Source of the DNA: Muricauda sp. MAR_2010_75
GTDB lineage: Bacteria; Bacteroidota; Bacteroidia; Flavobacteriales; Flavobacteriaceae
Reading direction: 5' to 3'
Length of the DNA stretch: 64,000 nt
Assembly: GCF_000745185.1 (NCBI RefSeq)
Contig: NZ_JQNJ01000001.1
Span: forward strand, 2,317,501-2,381,500
Shown here: one piece after another, positions 46,519 to 55,886 of the stretch
Numbering within the stretch: position 1 is the first letter of the stretch
Layout: each line of letters opens with the position of its first letter
Notes under the pieces: model-generated
Seen by the model: only the letters and a program-made list of their open reading frames with translations
Databases searched by the model: none
What the model was told of the DNA's origin: nothing
Program-made: the position numbers and the translations under genes

Positions 46519-47283
46519 TTATTGTTCCAACTCGTTGTTGATAGTCTCCAAAATGGAATTCAAGCTATACATCAAAGGATTGTAATGTTCCGTTTCTGTA
46601 GATTGACTTGTAATGATGAACAATAGAATGTTGTTTTCAAAGGCAATGGACTCCAAGGCACCTAAATTACTAACAGGATTTTTGCTCGGGGTAATTCCTA
46701 ATTTTGTGGACATGCCGGTATGATCCAATATGGTACGGATGCTATAGCCCTCATTCCGAAACACATTGACGGTATTATTGCGTTCTTCGCCAAGCATTTT
46801 TTCTTGATTGGCAATATCATCAATGAAAGAAATCCAATTGGTCAGTTGAATCCGCAGGGTGTCGTTGGAAATATCCTTGAGACTACCCGAGTTGATCATT
46901 TCATTAAGCAGGGAATTGTTAGGGTTGAAGAAAATATCATACGCAAAAGCAGTAACAAACAATTCGGATAACTTTTCTTCGGAAGGAGGTTCCTGCTTGT
47001 CCATGAGGTCAACAATAGTAATAGCGGCTTCATAGCTATCTTTGTTATAACCAATTAATTCTTCGAGTTTTATTTTACTGGTCTCAAATTCTTCCTTTAA
47101 ACCTTTAAGATAGACCTGCTCTTTTTCTCGTTTGATTCTGTTGTCGTTGGCGTTATCAATGGCCAGAGCAATTAAGATTCCGATGACCACCAGAAAAATT
47201 TCACCAATGGCGTAAAGGAGGTAGTTGCTGAATTTTTTTTCGGCAATCAGTTGTTTTCTAACTTTTCTAAAGAGCTTTAACAT
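46519..47283 (-). CDS. DUF6090 family protein
   Basis: A 254-residue protein with the start typical of this Bacteroidota family: a basic segment (KLFRKVRKQLIAEKKFSNYLLYAIGEI) leading into one transmembrane helix (FLVVIGILIALAID, about residues 28-45), then a largely helical periplasmic domain. The function is unknown. No enzyme motif is visible. It ends at the MITE-like element and has a 75-base upstream gap. Confidence 0.85.
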   Translation of the reverse strand: MLKLFRKVRKQLIAEKKFSNYLLYAIGEIFLVVIGILIALAIDNANDNRIKREKEQVYLKGLKEEFETSKIKLEELIGYNKDSYEAAITIVDLMDKQEPPSEEKLSELFVTAFAYDIFFNPNNSLLNEMINSGSLKDISNDTLRIQLTNWISFIDDIANQEKMLGEERNNTVNVFRNEGYSIRTILDHTGMSTKLGITPSKNPVSNLGALESIAFENNILLFIITSQSTETEHYNPLMYSLNSILETINNELEQ

Positions 47284-47358
47284 AAGTGTTCGGTGGTTAT
47301 TCTAGCTGGTTTTAGGAAACTAATCTAACTATTTTTTGAACATCCCTTTGAATTAAGG

Positions 47359-48693
47359 CTACTGGTAATCTATGGCCACGGCTGTAATCAAAGCAATAGC
47401 AGCAATCAATAAAATGAGTAATGTAGGTTTAAGTGCAAATTTCAACCATTTGTTATAGGGAATATTGCAAAGAGCCAAAACTGCCATCAGCGCGCCGTTG
47501 GTGGGTACGATCATATCAGCCATAACAGCACCATATTGATAGGCCAATACACAAACCTGTCGAGAAAGTCCTATCAAATCGGAAAGTGGGACCAAAATAG
47601 GCATGGTCAACACCGCTTGCCCCGAGTAACTGGGTACCGGGAAGTGCAAAAATGAATGGGCAACCATCATGGAGACAGCAGAGACCGAAGGCGAAAGGTA
47701 TTTTAAAGGCCCAAAAAGGCCATATACAATGGTATCCATAATCATACCTTCTTTTAATAGCAATGAAATGCTATTGGCCAACCCTAAAATGATACTGGCA
47801 AACATCATTTCCTTAAACCCTTCAATATAGTTTTCTCCAGTACCGTTGACGCCCAGTTTGCCAATAAGACCGGCCACAATACCCAAAGCAAAGAAGGAAG
47901 CAGACATCTGGTTAAAGCCCCAATCCAGATAGATGAGGCCGTAGATGACACCACAAAATGTTCCACAGAGCAGCAGCAAAATGATTTTGCTGCTGGTGGT
48001 CATGGATTCGTGGGCTGAGGGCATTTTTATTTTCTCAATCCTGTGCTTATTGGCATATCGAATGAGATAGCTTGTCCAAGTCACAAAAACCACCAGTAAG
48101 ACCACAAGTCTAAACCCACTTCCGGAAAGCAATGGAAGCCCAGCTTCTTTTTGAGCGATCAAGACAGCAAAGGGATTTGATGGGCTAAAAGAGCTCCCAA
48201 TCACCGTAGACCCATAGCTCATTAAAATGACAGTAAATGTGTTGTACCCTAGACTTTTTCCAAACAAAAGCAAAATGGGAATCATGGCAATGACTTCTTC
48301 CTGCATACCAATGGTTACCCCTCCAGCGGTAAAGAGGGCCGAAACTAGGATTAGGGCCAAGGTCTCCTTTCCTTCCAAAACATTTACTAGTTTTACCAAT
48401 CCTTGGTTAAGTGCCCCCGTTTTTTCTATAACATAAAAACATCCGCCTATCAAAAGGATAAGAACAATGGCATCTGCCCGCCCAATGATTCCCCTTGGGA
48501 TGGAGAGAATCAAATCCAATACAGAAAGATGTTCTGAAGTGACCGATTGGTAGGAATCGTTAAGGACTTTTGTTGTTCCAGTGACCTCATCAATCAGGCG
48601 TTGATAGCTTCCTTGCGGAACAACGTACGTAAGAATCCAGGCAAAAATGATGACAGCAATGAGTATGACGAAAGCATTGGGAAATTTTTTCAT
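47359..48693 (-). CDS. YfcC/DcuC family carboxylate or amino acid carrier
   Basis: About 444 residues, ten or more hydrophobic helices, with the YfcC family start (FPNAFVILIAVIIFAWILTYVVPQGSYQR) and the block GGVTIGMQEEVIAMIPIL, plus the C-terminal AVMADMIVPTNGALMAVL. Related proteins exchange C4-dicarboxylates or basic amino acids; the substrate here is not readable. I chose the ATG at 48693; the TTG at 48726 would add a polar tail. It lies 76 bases after the DUF2797 gene on the same strand. Confidence 0.88.
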   Translation of the reverse strand: MKKFPNAFVILIAVIIFAWILTYVVPQGSYQRLIDEVTGTTKVLNDSYQSVTSEHLSVLDLILSIPRGIIGRADAIVLILLIGGCFYVIEKTGALNQGLVKLVNVLEGKETLALILVSALFTAGGVTIGMQEEVIAMIPILLLFGKSLGYNTFTVILMSYGSTVIGSSFSPSNPFAVLIAQKEAGLPLLSGSGFRLVVLLVVFVTWTSYLIRYANKHRIEKIKMPSAHESMTTSSKIILLLLCGTFCGVIYGLIYLDWGFNQMSASFFALGIVAGLIGKLGVNGTGENYIEGFKEMMFASIILGLANSISLLLKEGMIMDTIVYGLFGPLKYLSPSVSAVSMMVAHSFLHFPVPSYSGQAVLTMPILVPLSDLIGLSRQVCVLAYQYGAVMADMIVPTNGALMAVLALCNIPYNKWLKFALKPTLLILLIAAIALITAVAIDYQ

Positions 48694-48769
48694 CCAGTTT
48701 GGTTTTGGTTGGTTATTTAAAAGCAAAGACCTTCCGAGGTCCTTTTTACTGTCAAGACTGGTTTAGGTC

Positions 48770-49564
48770 TTAATGGATGTCTATCCCTACATAATAGCCT
48801 TCACTACCACGAACATTAAAAACCGTATTGTCCTCAAAAATCAAATATTGTCCTTTAATGCCCTTAAGTACCCCTTTGTAACTTGGCGTTTTGCTCAGGT
48901 TCAGGCTTTTTACTTTTTCAGGGTATTTCAAAACCGGGAACTCCAAATTGGTCTCCGAATTATCCTCAATAAAATAGTTGGCGGCTTCTTCCGGAATGTA
49001 GGGCTTTAGTTTGGCTCTCCATTCAATAAGGTCCAGGTCCTCAATATCATTTTTCAACATTTTTTGCCAACTGGTCTTGTCGCTCACATGATCTTTTAGG
49101 GCAACCTCGGTGATTCCGGCCAAATACCGGTTGGGCACTTCCACAATTTCAATGGCCTCGTGGGCACCTTGATCTATCCATCGGGTGGGTACCTGGGATT
49201 TTCGGGTTACCCCCACTTTTACATTACTGGAGTTGGCCAAATACACAATATGGGGTTGCAATTGCATTTTCTTTTCAAACTCCAAATCGCGGTCTTCCTT
49301 GTCCAAGTGGGCCGTACTCAACTCAGGTTTCATGATCCAATCGCCGGCATGTGGGGTTTCGTAGAAGCAGGTTTTGCAGAACCCCTGTCGATATATTGGT
49401 CTGTCTTCCCCGCAATTAAGGCATTGGTATTTGATAAAATCAATTTGGAGTTCCTTGTCCAAGGCTTGGTTCACATTCAGGAAACCGGTGTCAAAGATCA
49501 AATAGTACTGGATGGGCTTCCCATTTTCAGTTTGCATCTTGCGCAGGACTCCTTCGTATAGCAT
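48770..49564 (-). CDS. DUF2797 zinc-ribbon protein
   Basis: A 264-residue cytoplasmic protein of unknown function. A zinc-ribbon-like set of cysteines (CLNCGEDRPIYRQGFCKTCF, about residues 48-67) is followed by a conserved middle part (VYLANSSNVKVGVTRKSQVPTRWIDQGA), which resembles the GIY-YIG-like fold by its spacing, and a C-terminal beta domain. The family is conserved across Bacteroidota and some actinobacteria. It is divergent from the GH3 gene and precedes the YfcC gene. Confidence 0.85.
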   Translation of the reverse strand: MLYEGVLRKMQTENGKPIQYYLIFDTGFLNVNQALDKELQIDFIKYQCLNCGEDRPIYRQGFCKTCFYETPHAGDWIMKPELSTAHLDKEDRDLEFEKKMQLQPHIVYLANSSNVKVGVTRKSQVPTRWIDQGAHEAIEIVEVPNRYLAGITEVALKDHVSDKTSWQKMLKNDIEDLDLIEWRAKLKPYIPEEAANYFIEDNSETNLEFPVLKYPEKVKSLNLSKTPSYKGVLKGIKGQYLIFEDNTVFNVRGSEGYYVGIDIH

Positions 49565-49660
49565 ATTGGAATGAATGTTTTTATCGATTTGAAAATGAAT
49601 GCGAGAAAAGCTATTTTAGCTATTGCACCAAACTAAATTCCTTGGTTAAATATACCTAAA

Positions 49661-51169
49661 ATGCCAATACCATTATTCAATTCCATCGCTTCTTGGCTTT
49701 TACGGAAGCGATATCATCAAATAGAGCTTTTTCTGAAGTATCCTTTGGACGTTCAGGATGAGGTGTTGCGGCATTTGGTGGATTTTTCAAAGGACACCAT
49801 GATCGGTAAGCAATATGGCTTTCAGGATAACCCTAAATACGAGGAGTTCCGAAACCGCGTGCCCATAGTAAGCTATGAAGATATTGCACCCTTGATAGAG
49901 CGCACCCGCAGGGGCGAGCAGAACCTATTTTGGCCCACGACCATAAAGTGGTTTGCCAAAAGCAGCGGTACCACCAATGCCAAGAGCAAGTTTATTCCTG
50001 TGAGCATGGAGGCCTTGGAGGATTGCCATTATAAATCGAGTAAAGATTTGTTGTGCCTATACCTGAACAATAATGAAAATTCCCAATTATTCACGGGAAA
50101 AAGTCTTCGATTGGGTGGGAGCAAGGAACTCTACGAGGACAATGGCACTTTTTTTGGCGATCTTTCCGCTATTTTGATTGATAATATGCCGCTTTGGGCG
50201 GAATATAGCAGCACCCCTAGCAATAAAGTTTCCTTGATGAGTGAATGGGAGTCCAAATTGGAGGCCATTATTGAGGAGAGCATCCGTGAGAACGTGACCA
50301 GTTTGGCTGGAGTTCCCTCTTGGATGTTGGTGTTATTGAACCAAGTATTGGAAAAAACCGGAAAGAACCACCTTTTTGAGATTTGGGAAAATTTGGAGGT
50401 GTATTTTCATGGGGGAGTGAGTTTTACGCCGTATAAGAATCAATATAAAAAGTTGCTGCCCAGAAAACGGTTCAATTATTACGAGACCTATAATGCTTCG
50501 GAAGGTTTTTTTGGAATTCAGGATAGGAATGATTCCGATGAATTATTATTGATGTTGGATTACGGTATTTTTTATGAATTTATCCCCATGGATTCCCAAG
50601 GGGGTGAAAAAGATGCTATCCCACTTTGGGAAGTGCAGACCGGAGTCAACTATGCCATGGTAATAACCACCAACGCTGGATTGTGGCGATACAAAATTGG
50701 GGATACCATTCGCTTTACCTCAAAAAACCCCTATCGAATTCGCATTACGGGCAGGACCAAGCACCATATCAATGTATTTGGTGAGGAGTTGATTATTGAA
50801 AATGCCGAGGAGGCCTTAAAACAGATATGCCAGAAGACCGATTCCGAAATCATGGATTATACGGCTGCACCCATTTTTATGAACGGAAGCGAAAAGGGCG
50901 GGCATGAGTGGATCATTGAATTTAGGAAACCACCAGAAGACGTGGCATATTTTACGGAATTTTTGGACAATGCGCTAAAATCGCTCAATTCTGATTATGA
51001 GGCCAAACGTTATAACAACATTACCCTAAGAATGCCCAAAGTACATGTAGCACGAAAGAATCTTTTTCACGACTGGTTAAAATCCAAGAACAAATTAGGG
51101 GGGCAGCATAAGATCCCAAGATTGTCCAACAATCGGGACTATATCGATGAGCTGCTTCAAATGAATTAA
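49661..51169 (+). CDS. GH3 auxin-responsive promoter family protein (acyl-amido synthetase-like)
   Basis: A 502-residue member of the ANL-related GH3 family. ATP-binding motif 1 reads SSGTTNAKSK (residues 101-110), motif 2 YETYNASEGFFG, and motif 3 is near GLWRYKIGDTIRF. In plants GH3 enzymes couple jasmonate or auxin to amino acids; bacterial members are mostly uncharacterised, but the retained motifs suggest adenylation of a carboxylic acid and transfer to an amine. It is monocistronic. Confidence 0.92.
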   Translation: MPIPLFNSIASWLLRKRYHQIELFLKYPLDVQDEVLRHLVDFSKDTMIGKQYGFQDNPKYEEFRNRVPIVSYEDIAPLIERTRRGEQNLFWPTTIKWFAKSSGTTNAKSKFIPVSMEALEDCHYKSSKDLLCLYLNNNENSQLFTGKSLRLGGSKELYEDNGTFFGDLSAILIDNMPLWAEYSSTPSNKVSLMSEWESKLEAIIEESIRENVTSLAGVPSWMLVLLNQVLEKTGKNHLFEIWENLEVYFHGGVSFTPYKNQYKKLLPRKRFNYYETYNASEGFFGIQDRNDSDELLLMLDYGIFYEFIPMDSQGGEKDAIPLWEVQTGVNYAMVITTNAGLWRYKIGDTIRFTSKNPYRIRITGRTKHHINVFGEELIIENAEEALKQICQKTDSEIMDYTAAPIFMNGSEKGGHEWIIEFRKPPEDVAYFTEFLDNALKSLNSDYEAKRYNNITLRMPKVHVARKNLFHDWLKSKNKLGGQHKIPRLSNNRDYIDELLQMN

Positions 51170-51250
51170 CTGCAGTTAGTGTATTGTTTACACCTTAAAA
51201 ATCAGTCATTTATAAAGACTAATACGCAACTTGTACATTTAAATCACGTT

Positions 51251-51270
51251 TTACGAAAACGTTTTCGTAA
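51251..51270. promoter_or_regulatory. Perfect 20-base palindrome, LacI-type operator candidate
   Basis: TTACGAAAACGTTTTCGTAA is a perfect palindrome with the AAACGTTT centre typical of LacI/GalR operators. A weaker related stretch (AACGTTTTATCGAACAAACGTTT-like, 51276-51298) follows. It lies 115 bases before the small hydrolase gene and 80 bases after the GH3 gene. No LacI-type regulator is in the window, so a distant one would be needed. Confidence 0.6.
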
Positions 51271-51384
51271 GTTTGAACGTTTTATCGAACAAACGTTTCC
51301 TTTAAACAAAAAAAAGTGGTGATTCTATCATTATTACTGAAATTTCCCTTATCAAATCTTTTATATAAACACTAAACCAATAAC

Positions 51385-51927
51385 ATGATGGCAGAAAGAC
51401 TAGTTGTTATCTCAGACATGTGGGGAACCAAAAGAGGCCTTTGGATAGCGTCTTATTTTGGGTACTTGCAACAGTACTATGACATTGTTTTTTACGATTG
51501 TCAACAATTGGGGGACATAGATGTTCCCGTATCCACGGAAGAAAACGTCCACAAGGCCTTTGTGGAAGGAGGAATTGATACCGCAGTGGCCCATTTGCTC
51601 AAAAAAGAATCGGTACCCAGCCACTATTTGGCTTTTAGCACAGGAGGAACCATAGCATACAAGGCTGCTTTGAAAGGTTTGCCCATGAAATCCCTGACGG
51701 CTATTTCGGCCACCAGAATACGGTTGGAAGACCAAAAGCCAAAAACATCATTAAACTTGATTTATGGCGAGTTGGATGAATTCAAACCGGATGCCAAGTG
51801 GTCAAAATCCTTGGGTGTGGACCTTACCATTATCCCAAATTTTGGACATCACTTGTACTCTGATGAGAAAATCATCTCCCAAGTTAGTTTGGGACTATTG
51901 GAGCAGGTGACCAAAAAGGCAGTTTAA
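51385..51927 (+). CDS. Small alpha/beta hydrolase-like protein
   Basis: A 180-residue protein I recognise only at fold level. A first strand-turn (RLVVISDMWGTKRG), a nucleophile elbow-like LAFSTGGTIAY with Ser85, a strand before GELDEF that could hold the acid, and a C-terminal FGHHLYSDE supplying His fit a minimal alpha/beta hydrolase lacking much of the cap. The elbow FSTGG departs from GxSxG in the first position. No signal peptide is seen. It stands behind the palindromic operator candidate and converges with clpX. Confidence 0.6.
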   Translation: MMAERLVVISDMWGTKRGLWIASYFGYLQQYYDIVFYDCQQLGDIDVPVSTEENVHKAFVEGGIDTAVAHLLKKESVPSHYLAFSTGGTIAYKAALKGLPMKSLTAISATRIRLEDQKPKTSLNLIYGELDEFKPDAKWSKSLGVDLTIIPNFGHHLYSDEKIISQVSLGLLEQVTKKAV

Positions 51928-51938
51928 GGTTTAGGATA

Positions 51939-53174
51939 CTACGATACTACCTTTAATTTTTTGATGGTCTCATAGGAGAGTTTTTCCTCGGCATAAGCCT
52001 TGGTGACCTTGAATTCATTTTCATCACTACTAGGGAGTTCATACATGGCGTCCGTGAAAACAGCCTCACAGAGTGAGCGAAGTCCACGAGCTCCCAGTTT
52101 ATACTCCACGGCCTTTTCAACAATATAGTTCAAAGCCTGCTCTGTAATGGTAAAGGTGATGTCGTCCATGGCAAAAAGCTTTTCATACTGCTTAATGATG
52201 GCATTTTTAGGCTCGGTGAGGATGGCGCGCAACGTCTTGGCATCCAATGGATCCATGTGCGTAAGCACAGGAAGCCTACCAATGATTTCTGGAATAAGCC
52301 CAAATTCCTTTAGGTCTTTTGGGATAATATATTGAAGGATGTTCTGGTTATCCAATTTATCCTCGGCTTTGGATGCAGCATAGCCCACGGCCTGCATGTT
52401 CAAACGTTTGGTGATGATACGTTCAATACCGTCAAAGGCGCCCCCGGCCACAAAAAGAATATTTTCTGTGTTGACCTCGATGAATTTTTGATCGGGGTGC
52501 TTACGTCCCCCTTTTGGTGGAACATTCACGGTGGTTCCCTCCAACAATTTAAGAAGACCTTGTTGAACCCCTTCACCGGAAACATCACGGGTTATGGATG
52601 GGTTATCGCTTTTGCGGGCAATCTTGTCAATTTCATCAATAAAAACAATCCCTCTTTCCGCTTTCTCCAAATTGTAGTCGGCGGCTTGTAGCAATCGGGT
52701 CAGGATACTTTCCACATCCTCTCCTACATAACCTGCTTCGGTGAGCACAGTGGCATCCACAATGGCCAAAGGAACATTGAGCATTCGAGCTATGGTTTTG
52801 GCAATCAGAGTCTTTCCTGTTCCTGTTTGCCCAACCATTATAATGTTGCTTTTTTGAATCTCTACATCGTCTTCCTTGCTTTTGGGCTGCAAAAGTCTTT
52901 TGTAATGATTGTACACTGCAACGGACATCACTTTTTTGGTGCGTTCCTGTCCGATTACGAAAGTGTCCAGAAAATCCCTGATCTCTATGGGTTTCTTGAG
53001 TACCAACTCTGAAGAAAGATCTTGATTTTTAGATTGTTTGGACTCTTCAGCAACAATGCTATGGGCTTGTTCAATACATCTGTCACAGATATGGGCATCA
53101 AGACCTGCAATCAATAAATTGGTCTCTGGCTTTTTTCTCCCACAAAATGAACATTCCAAGTTTTCCTTTGCCAT
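51939..53174 (-). CDS. clpX: ATP-dependent Clp protease ATP-binding subunit ClpX
   Basis: A 411-residue AAA+ unfoldase. The N-terminal zinc-binding domain has Cys8, Cys11, Cys30 and Cys33. Walker A is GQTGTGKT (115-122), the substrate-gripping pore loop GYVG is at 148-151, and Walker B is IVFIDEID (176-183). The ClpP-docking loop appears to read VGY where E. coli has IGF. It feeds unfolded proteins to ClpP, encoded 92 bases upstream on the same strand. Confidence 0.98.
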   Translation of the reverse strand: MAKENLECSFCGRKKPETNLLIAGLDAHICDRCIEQAHSIVAEESKQSKNQDLSSELVLKKPIEIRDFLDTFVIGQERTKKVMSVAVYNHYKRLLQPKSKEDDVEIQKSNIIMVGQTGTGKTLIAKTIARMLNVPLAIVDATVLTEAGYVGEDVESILTRLLQAADYNLEKAERGIVFIDEIDKIARKSDNPSITRDVSGEGVQQGLLKLLEGTTVNVPPKGGRKHPDQKFIEVNTENILFVAGGAFDGIERIITKRLNMQAVGYAASKAEDKLDNQNILQYIIPKDLKEFGLIPEIIGRLPVLTHMDPLDAKTLRAILTEPKNAIIKQYEKLFAMDDITFTITEQALNYIVEKAVEYKLGARGLRSLCEAVFTDAMYELPSSDENEFKVTKAYAEEKLSYETIKKLKVVS

Positions 53175-53266
53175 ATATCTCTAGCTCATGATTCAACCAC
53201 TAATAACGTAAAAAAAATGAATTTGTTCTAATTCAAGTAGTTGATATGTAATTAATTGTAATTGTT

Positions 53267-53947
53267 TTACGATTTTTCCCTGACCAAAATTTCATCGATC
53301 ATACCATATTTTTTGGCCTCTTCTGCCTTCATCCAGTAATCACGGTCACTGTCATCGTACACTTTGTCGTAAGATTGACCCGAATGTTTCGATATGATCT
53401 GATATAATTCCTCTTTGATCTTAATGACCTCTTTGGCAGCAATTTCTATATCACTGGCCTGGCCTTGCGCTCCAGAAAGAGGTTGGTGGATCATCACCCG
53501 TGAATGGGTCAGTCCACTTCGTTTTCCCTTTTCCCCAGCGCAAAGCAATACCGCGGCCATAGAGGCTGCAATACCGGTACAGATAGTGGCCACATCGGGT
53601 TTTATGAACTGCATAGTATCATAAATGCCTAATCCGGCATACACACTCCCCCCTGGAGAGTTAATGTATATTTGGATGTCCTTTGTGGCATCGGAACTTT
53701 CCAGAAACAATAATTGGGCCTGTACAATGTTGGCTACCTGGTCATTGATGCCCGTTCCCAAAAAGATAATGCGATCCATCATCAATCTGGAAAAAACATC
53801 CATGGCTATGGCGTTCAACTGTCTTTCCTCAATAATATTGGGGGTCATGTTCATGGGATACATGGTACTCATGATCTTATCATAGTACATGCTGTTTATG
53901 CCATGGTGCTGGGTAGCATATTTTTTGAATTCTTTACCGTAATCCAT
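53267..53947 (-). CDS. clpP: ATP-dependent Clp protease proteolytic subunit ClpP
   Basis: A 226-residue serine protease subunit. The catalytic triad is visible as Ser129 (GIAASMAA), His154 (MIHQP) and an Asp near 199 (YDDSDRD). It forms a 14-mer that degrades substrates delivered by ClpX. It lies between tig and clpX in the usual order; a strong terminator separates it from tig, so it must have its own promoter. Confidence 0.98.
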   Translation of the reverse strand: MDYGKEFKKYATQHHGINSMYYDKIMSTMYPMNMTPNIIEERQLNAIAMDVFSRLMMDRIIFLGTGINDQVANIVQAQLLFLESSDATKDIQIYINSPGGSVYAGLGIYDTMQFIKPDVATICTGIAASMAAVLLCAGEKGKRSGLTHSRVMIHQPLSGAQGQASDIEIAAKEVIKIKEELYQIISKHSGQSYDKVYDDSDRDYWMKAEEAKKYGMIDEILVREKS

Positions 53948-53969
53948 AGGATTTCTCTCAATTTTTCTT

Positions 53970-54005
53970 AAAAAAAAGGTGCCGAAAAATTAGCTTTTCG
54001 GCACC
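53970..54005 (-). terminator. Strong terminator of tig
   Basis: On the minus strand an 11-base-pair stem GGTGCCGAAAA/TTTTCGGCACC with a six-base loop is followed by a T run. It lies between tig and clpP. Confidence 0.92.
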
Positions 54006-54038
54006 GTAAAGATACTTAATATTTCTTTTGGCCCAAGA

Positions 54039-55361
54039 CTAGCTATATGCCTCTTTGACAAAGTCATCATAAGTGACCTCTTTTACCTTAAGATTGGCCT
54101 TCTCTTTGTAAAGGTCCAACAGTTTTTGGCTCATCAATTGTTCCGATAGTCTTTTTACCTCATCTTGATTGCCCAAAACCCGTGTGGCAATGTTTTCCAG
54201 TTCTTCTTCTTGTGGATCCATGTGGCCATATTGGGCCATTTGGGATTTGATGAAACCTTTGGCAAACTCCTTCAATTCATCAAATTGTACCTGAAGGTTG
54301 TTTTCTTGGATGATTTTACCTTCAATAAGTTGGTAACGAAGTCCTTTTTCTGATTTTTCATACTCTTCTTTGGCCTCATCCTCAGAAAGTACATTTTCAC
54401 CACTGATCTGAATCCATTTTTTCAAGAATTCAGCTGGAAGCTCAAATTTGGTATCATCAATAAGTTTTTCTGTGATATCGTTCAACAATTTCTGGTCGGA
54501 TTGTTGCTCAAACTGTTTTTCGGAATCTTCCTTGATGCGATCTTTCAATTCTTTTTCTGAAGTTACCTTGCCTTCGCCAAAAAGCTTGTCAAACAATTCT
54601 TGGTCCAGTTTGGCAGGCTCCCTTTCATTGATTTCCTCAATGGTGAACGTTACATCGATATTCAACTTGTCCGCCTTGTCACGGGCAATTCCCAAAGCAC
54701 TGGACAAAAGATAGTCTTCTTTAAAAAGACCTTTTGTGGAAAGGGTAACGGAGTCTCCCACTTTTTTTCCAACTAGGGCATCAACGGCCTTTTTGCTTTT
54801 AACATTGCTGATCTCAATGGTGGTCTTGTGGTCAATATCCTCTTCTTCATTGGCAAAGAAACCAGTTACTTCGTCTTTTTTGCCAACTTCCTCTTTCGAA
54901 ACCAGTTTGCCATATTGTTTTTGGATGCGTTCCACTTGCTCCTCAATCATTTTTTTGTCGGCTACAATTTTATATTGGGTAACCGCTTTCTTGGTCTTCA
55001 AGTTAACATCAAAGTCGGGTGCCAATCCCAATTCAAACTCAAAGTCCAGATTTTCGTTGTCCCAATCAAAGTTTTCCTGTTGTTTGGGTAGTGGATTGCC
55101 AAGAACGTCCAATTTTTCCTCGGTAAGGTATTTGTTCAGATTGTCCTGCAATAGTTTGTTCACCTCATCCACCAAAACAGCTTTTCCATACTGTTTTTTG
55201 ATAAGCCCCATGGGTACTTGGCCTTTCCGGAATCCTGGGATATTGGCCTGTTTTCTATAGTCTTTCAGGATTTTTTCTACTTTGTCCTGATAGTCCTCTT
55301 TACTGATGGCGACTTTTACAACTGCATTAAGATCGTCAATCTGTTCTTTAGTAATGTTCAT
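54039..55361 (-). CDS. tig: Trigger factor
   Basis: A 440-residue ribosome-associated chaperone. The ribosome-docking signature GFRKGQVP is at residues 43-50. The middle holds a degenerate FKBP-type peptidyl-prolyl isomerase domain (about 150-240), and the C-terminal helical arms form the chaperone cradle. It binds nascent chains at the exit tunnel. A good promoter lies at 55395-55425, and the gene has its own terminator. Confidence 0.96.
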   Translation of the reverse strand: MNITKEQIDDLNAVVKVAISKEDYQDKVEKILKDYRKQANIPGFRKGQVPMGLIKKQYGKAVLVDEVNKLLQDNLNKYLTEEKLDVLGNPLPKQQENFDWDNENLDFEFELGLAPDFDVNLKTKKAVTQYKIVADKKMIEEQVERIQKQYGKLVSKEEVGKKDEVTGFFANEEEDIDHKTTIEISNVKSKKAVDALVGKKVGDSVTLSTKGLFKEDYLLSSALGIARDKADKLNIDVTFTIEEINEREPAKLDQELFDKLFGEGKVTSEKELKDRIKEDSEKQFEQQSDQKLLNDITEKLIDDTKFELPAEFLKKWIQISGENVLSEDEAKEEYEKSEKGLRYQLIEGKIIQENNLQVQFDELKEFAKGFIKSQMAQYGHMDPQEEELENIATRVLGNQDEVKRLSEQLMSQKLLDLYKEKANLKVKEVTYDDFVKEAYS

Positions 55362-55394
55362 CTCCTACCTAATTTGCTATTCAAAAATGGGTGG

Positions 55395-55425
55395 CAAAAG
55401 TAATGCATTTTTGGTTTGGCAGCAA
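55395..55425 (-). promoter_or_regulatory. Bacteroidota-type promoter of tig
   Basis: On the minus strand -33 TTG (55423-55425), a 20-base spacer and a perfect -7 TACTTTTG (55395-55402) stand 34 bases before the tig start codon. Confidence 0.75.
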
Positions 55426-55461
55426 CTTTTTAAAGCGTTGAATGTCAAACTAAAATACATT

Positions 55462-55806
55462 CTAGACATCTTCCTTTAGAATTGAATGCAAGATGGACTG
55501 TAAAAAGGACAGCAAAAGACTAAAAATTAGGGCCCACCAGATGTTTACTACCTGAAAGCCATCAATGACATTAGCGGCAATAAGTATGATGACTGCATTA
55601 ATAATCAATAGAAAGAGCCCAAGGGTAACAATGGTTATGGGAAGGGTTAAGATTACCAAGATTGGTTTTACAATGAAGTTGAGGAGGCTCAATACCACCG
55701 CAACTATAATAGCTGTGACCATGGAATCCACACCAACCCCTGGAAGGATGTAGGATAGCACAACAACGGCAAGTGCGTTCAGTAGAAGTCTTAAGATCAG
55801 TTTCAT
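55462..55806 (-). CDS. Phage holin family protein (4-TMS, superfamily IV)
   Basis: A 114-residue protein made almost entirely of four hydrophobic helices (LILRLLLNALAVVVLSYILPGV, MVTAIIVAVVLSLLNFIV, VILTLPITIVTLGLFLLIINAVIILIA, IWWALIFSLLLSFLQSIL). It matches the mycobacterial 4-TMS holin-like family, a common chromosomal membrane protein of unknown role. No phage genes are nearby, so a housekeeping function is more likely than lysis. Confidence 0.88.
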   Translation of the reverse strand: MKLILRLLLNALAVVVLSYILPGVGVDSMVTAIIVAVVLSLLNFIVKPILVILTLPITIVTLGLFLLIINAVIILIAANVIDGFQVVNIWWALIFSLLLSFLQSILHSILKEDV

Positions 55807-55833
55807 AAAGTGATGTTTTAGATTTTTTAAAAT

Positions 55834-55860
55834 AAAAAAAGCACCGTTGCAAACGGTGCC
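55834..55860 (-). terminator. Terminator of the SGNH lipoprotein gene
   Basis: On the minus strand GCACCGT pairs with ACGGTGC around TTGCA, followed by a run of seven T. It lies between the SGNH gene stop and the holin-family gene. Confidence 0.9.
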
Positions 55861-55886
55861 TTTAAGATAATGAAATAAAACGTTGT

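Noticed and set aside
55462..55806. Holin-like gene as a sign of a prophage
   Set aside because: No other phage gene is near; this 4-TMS family is a common chromosomal membrane protein.
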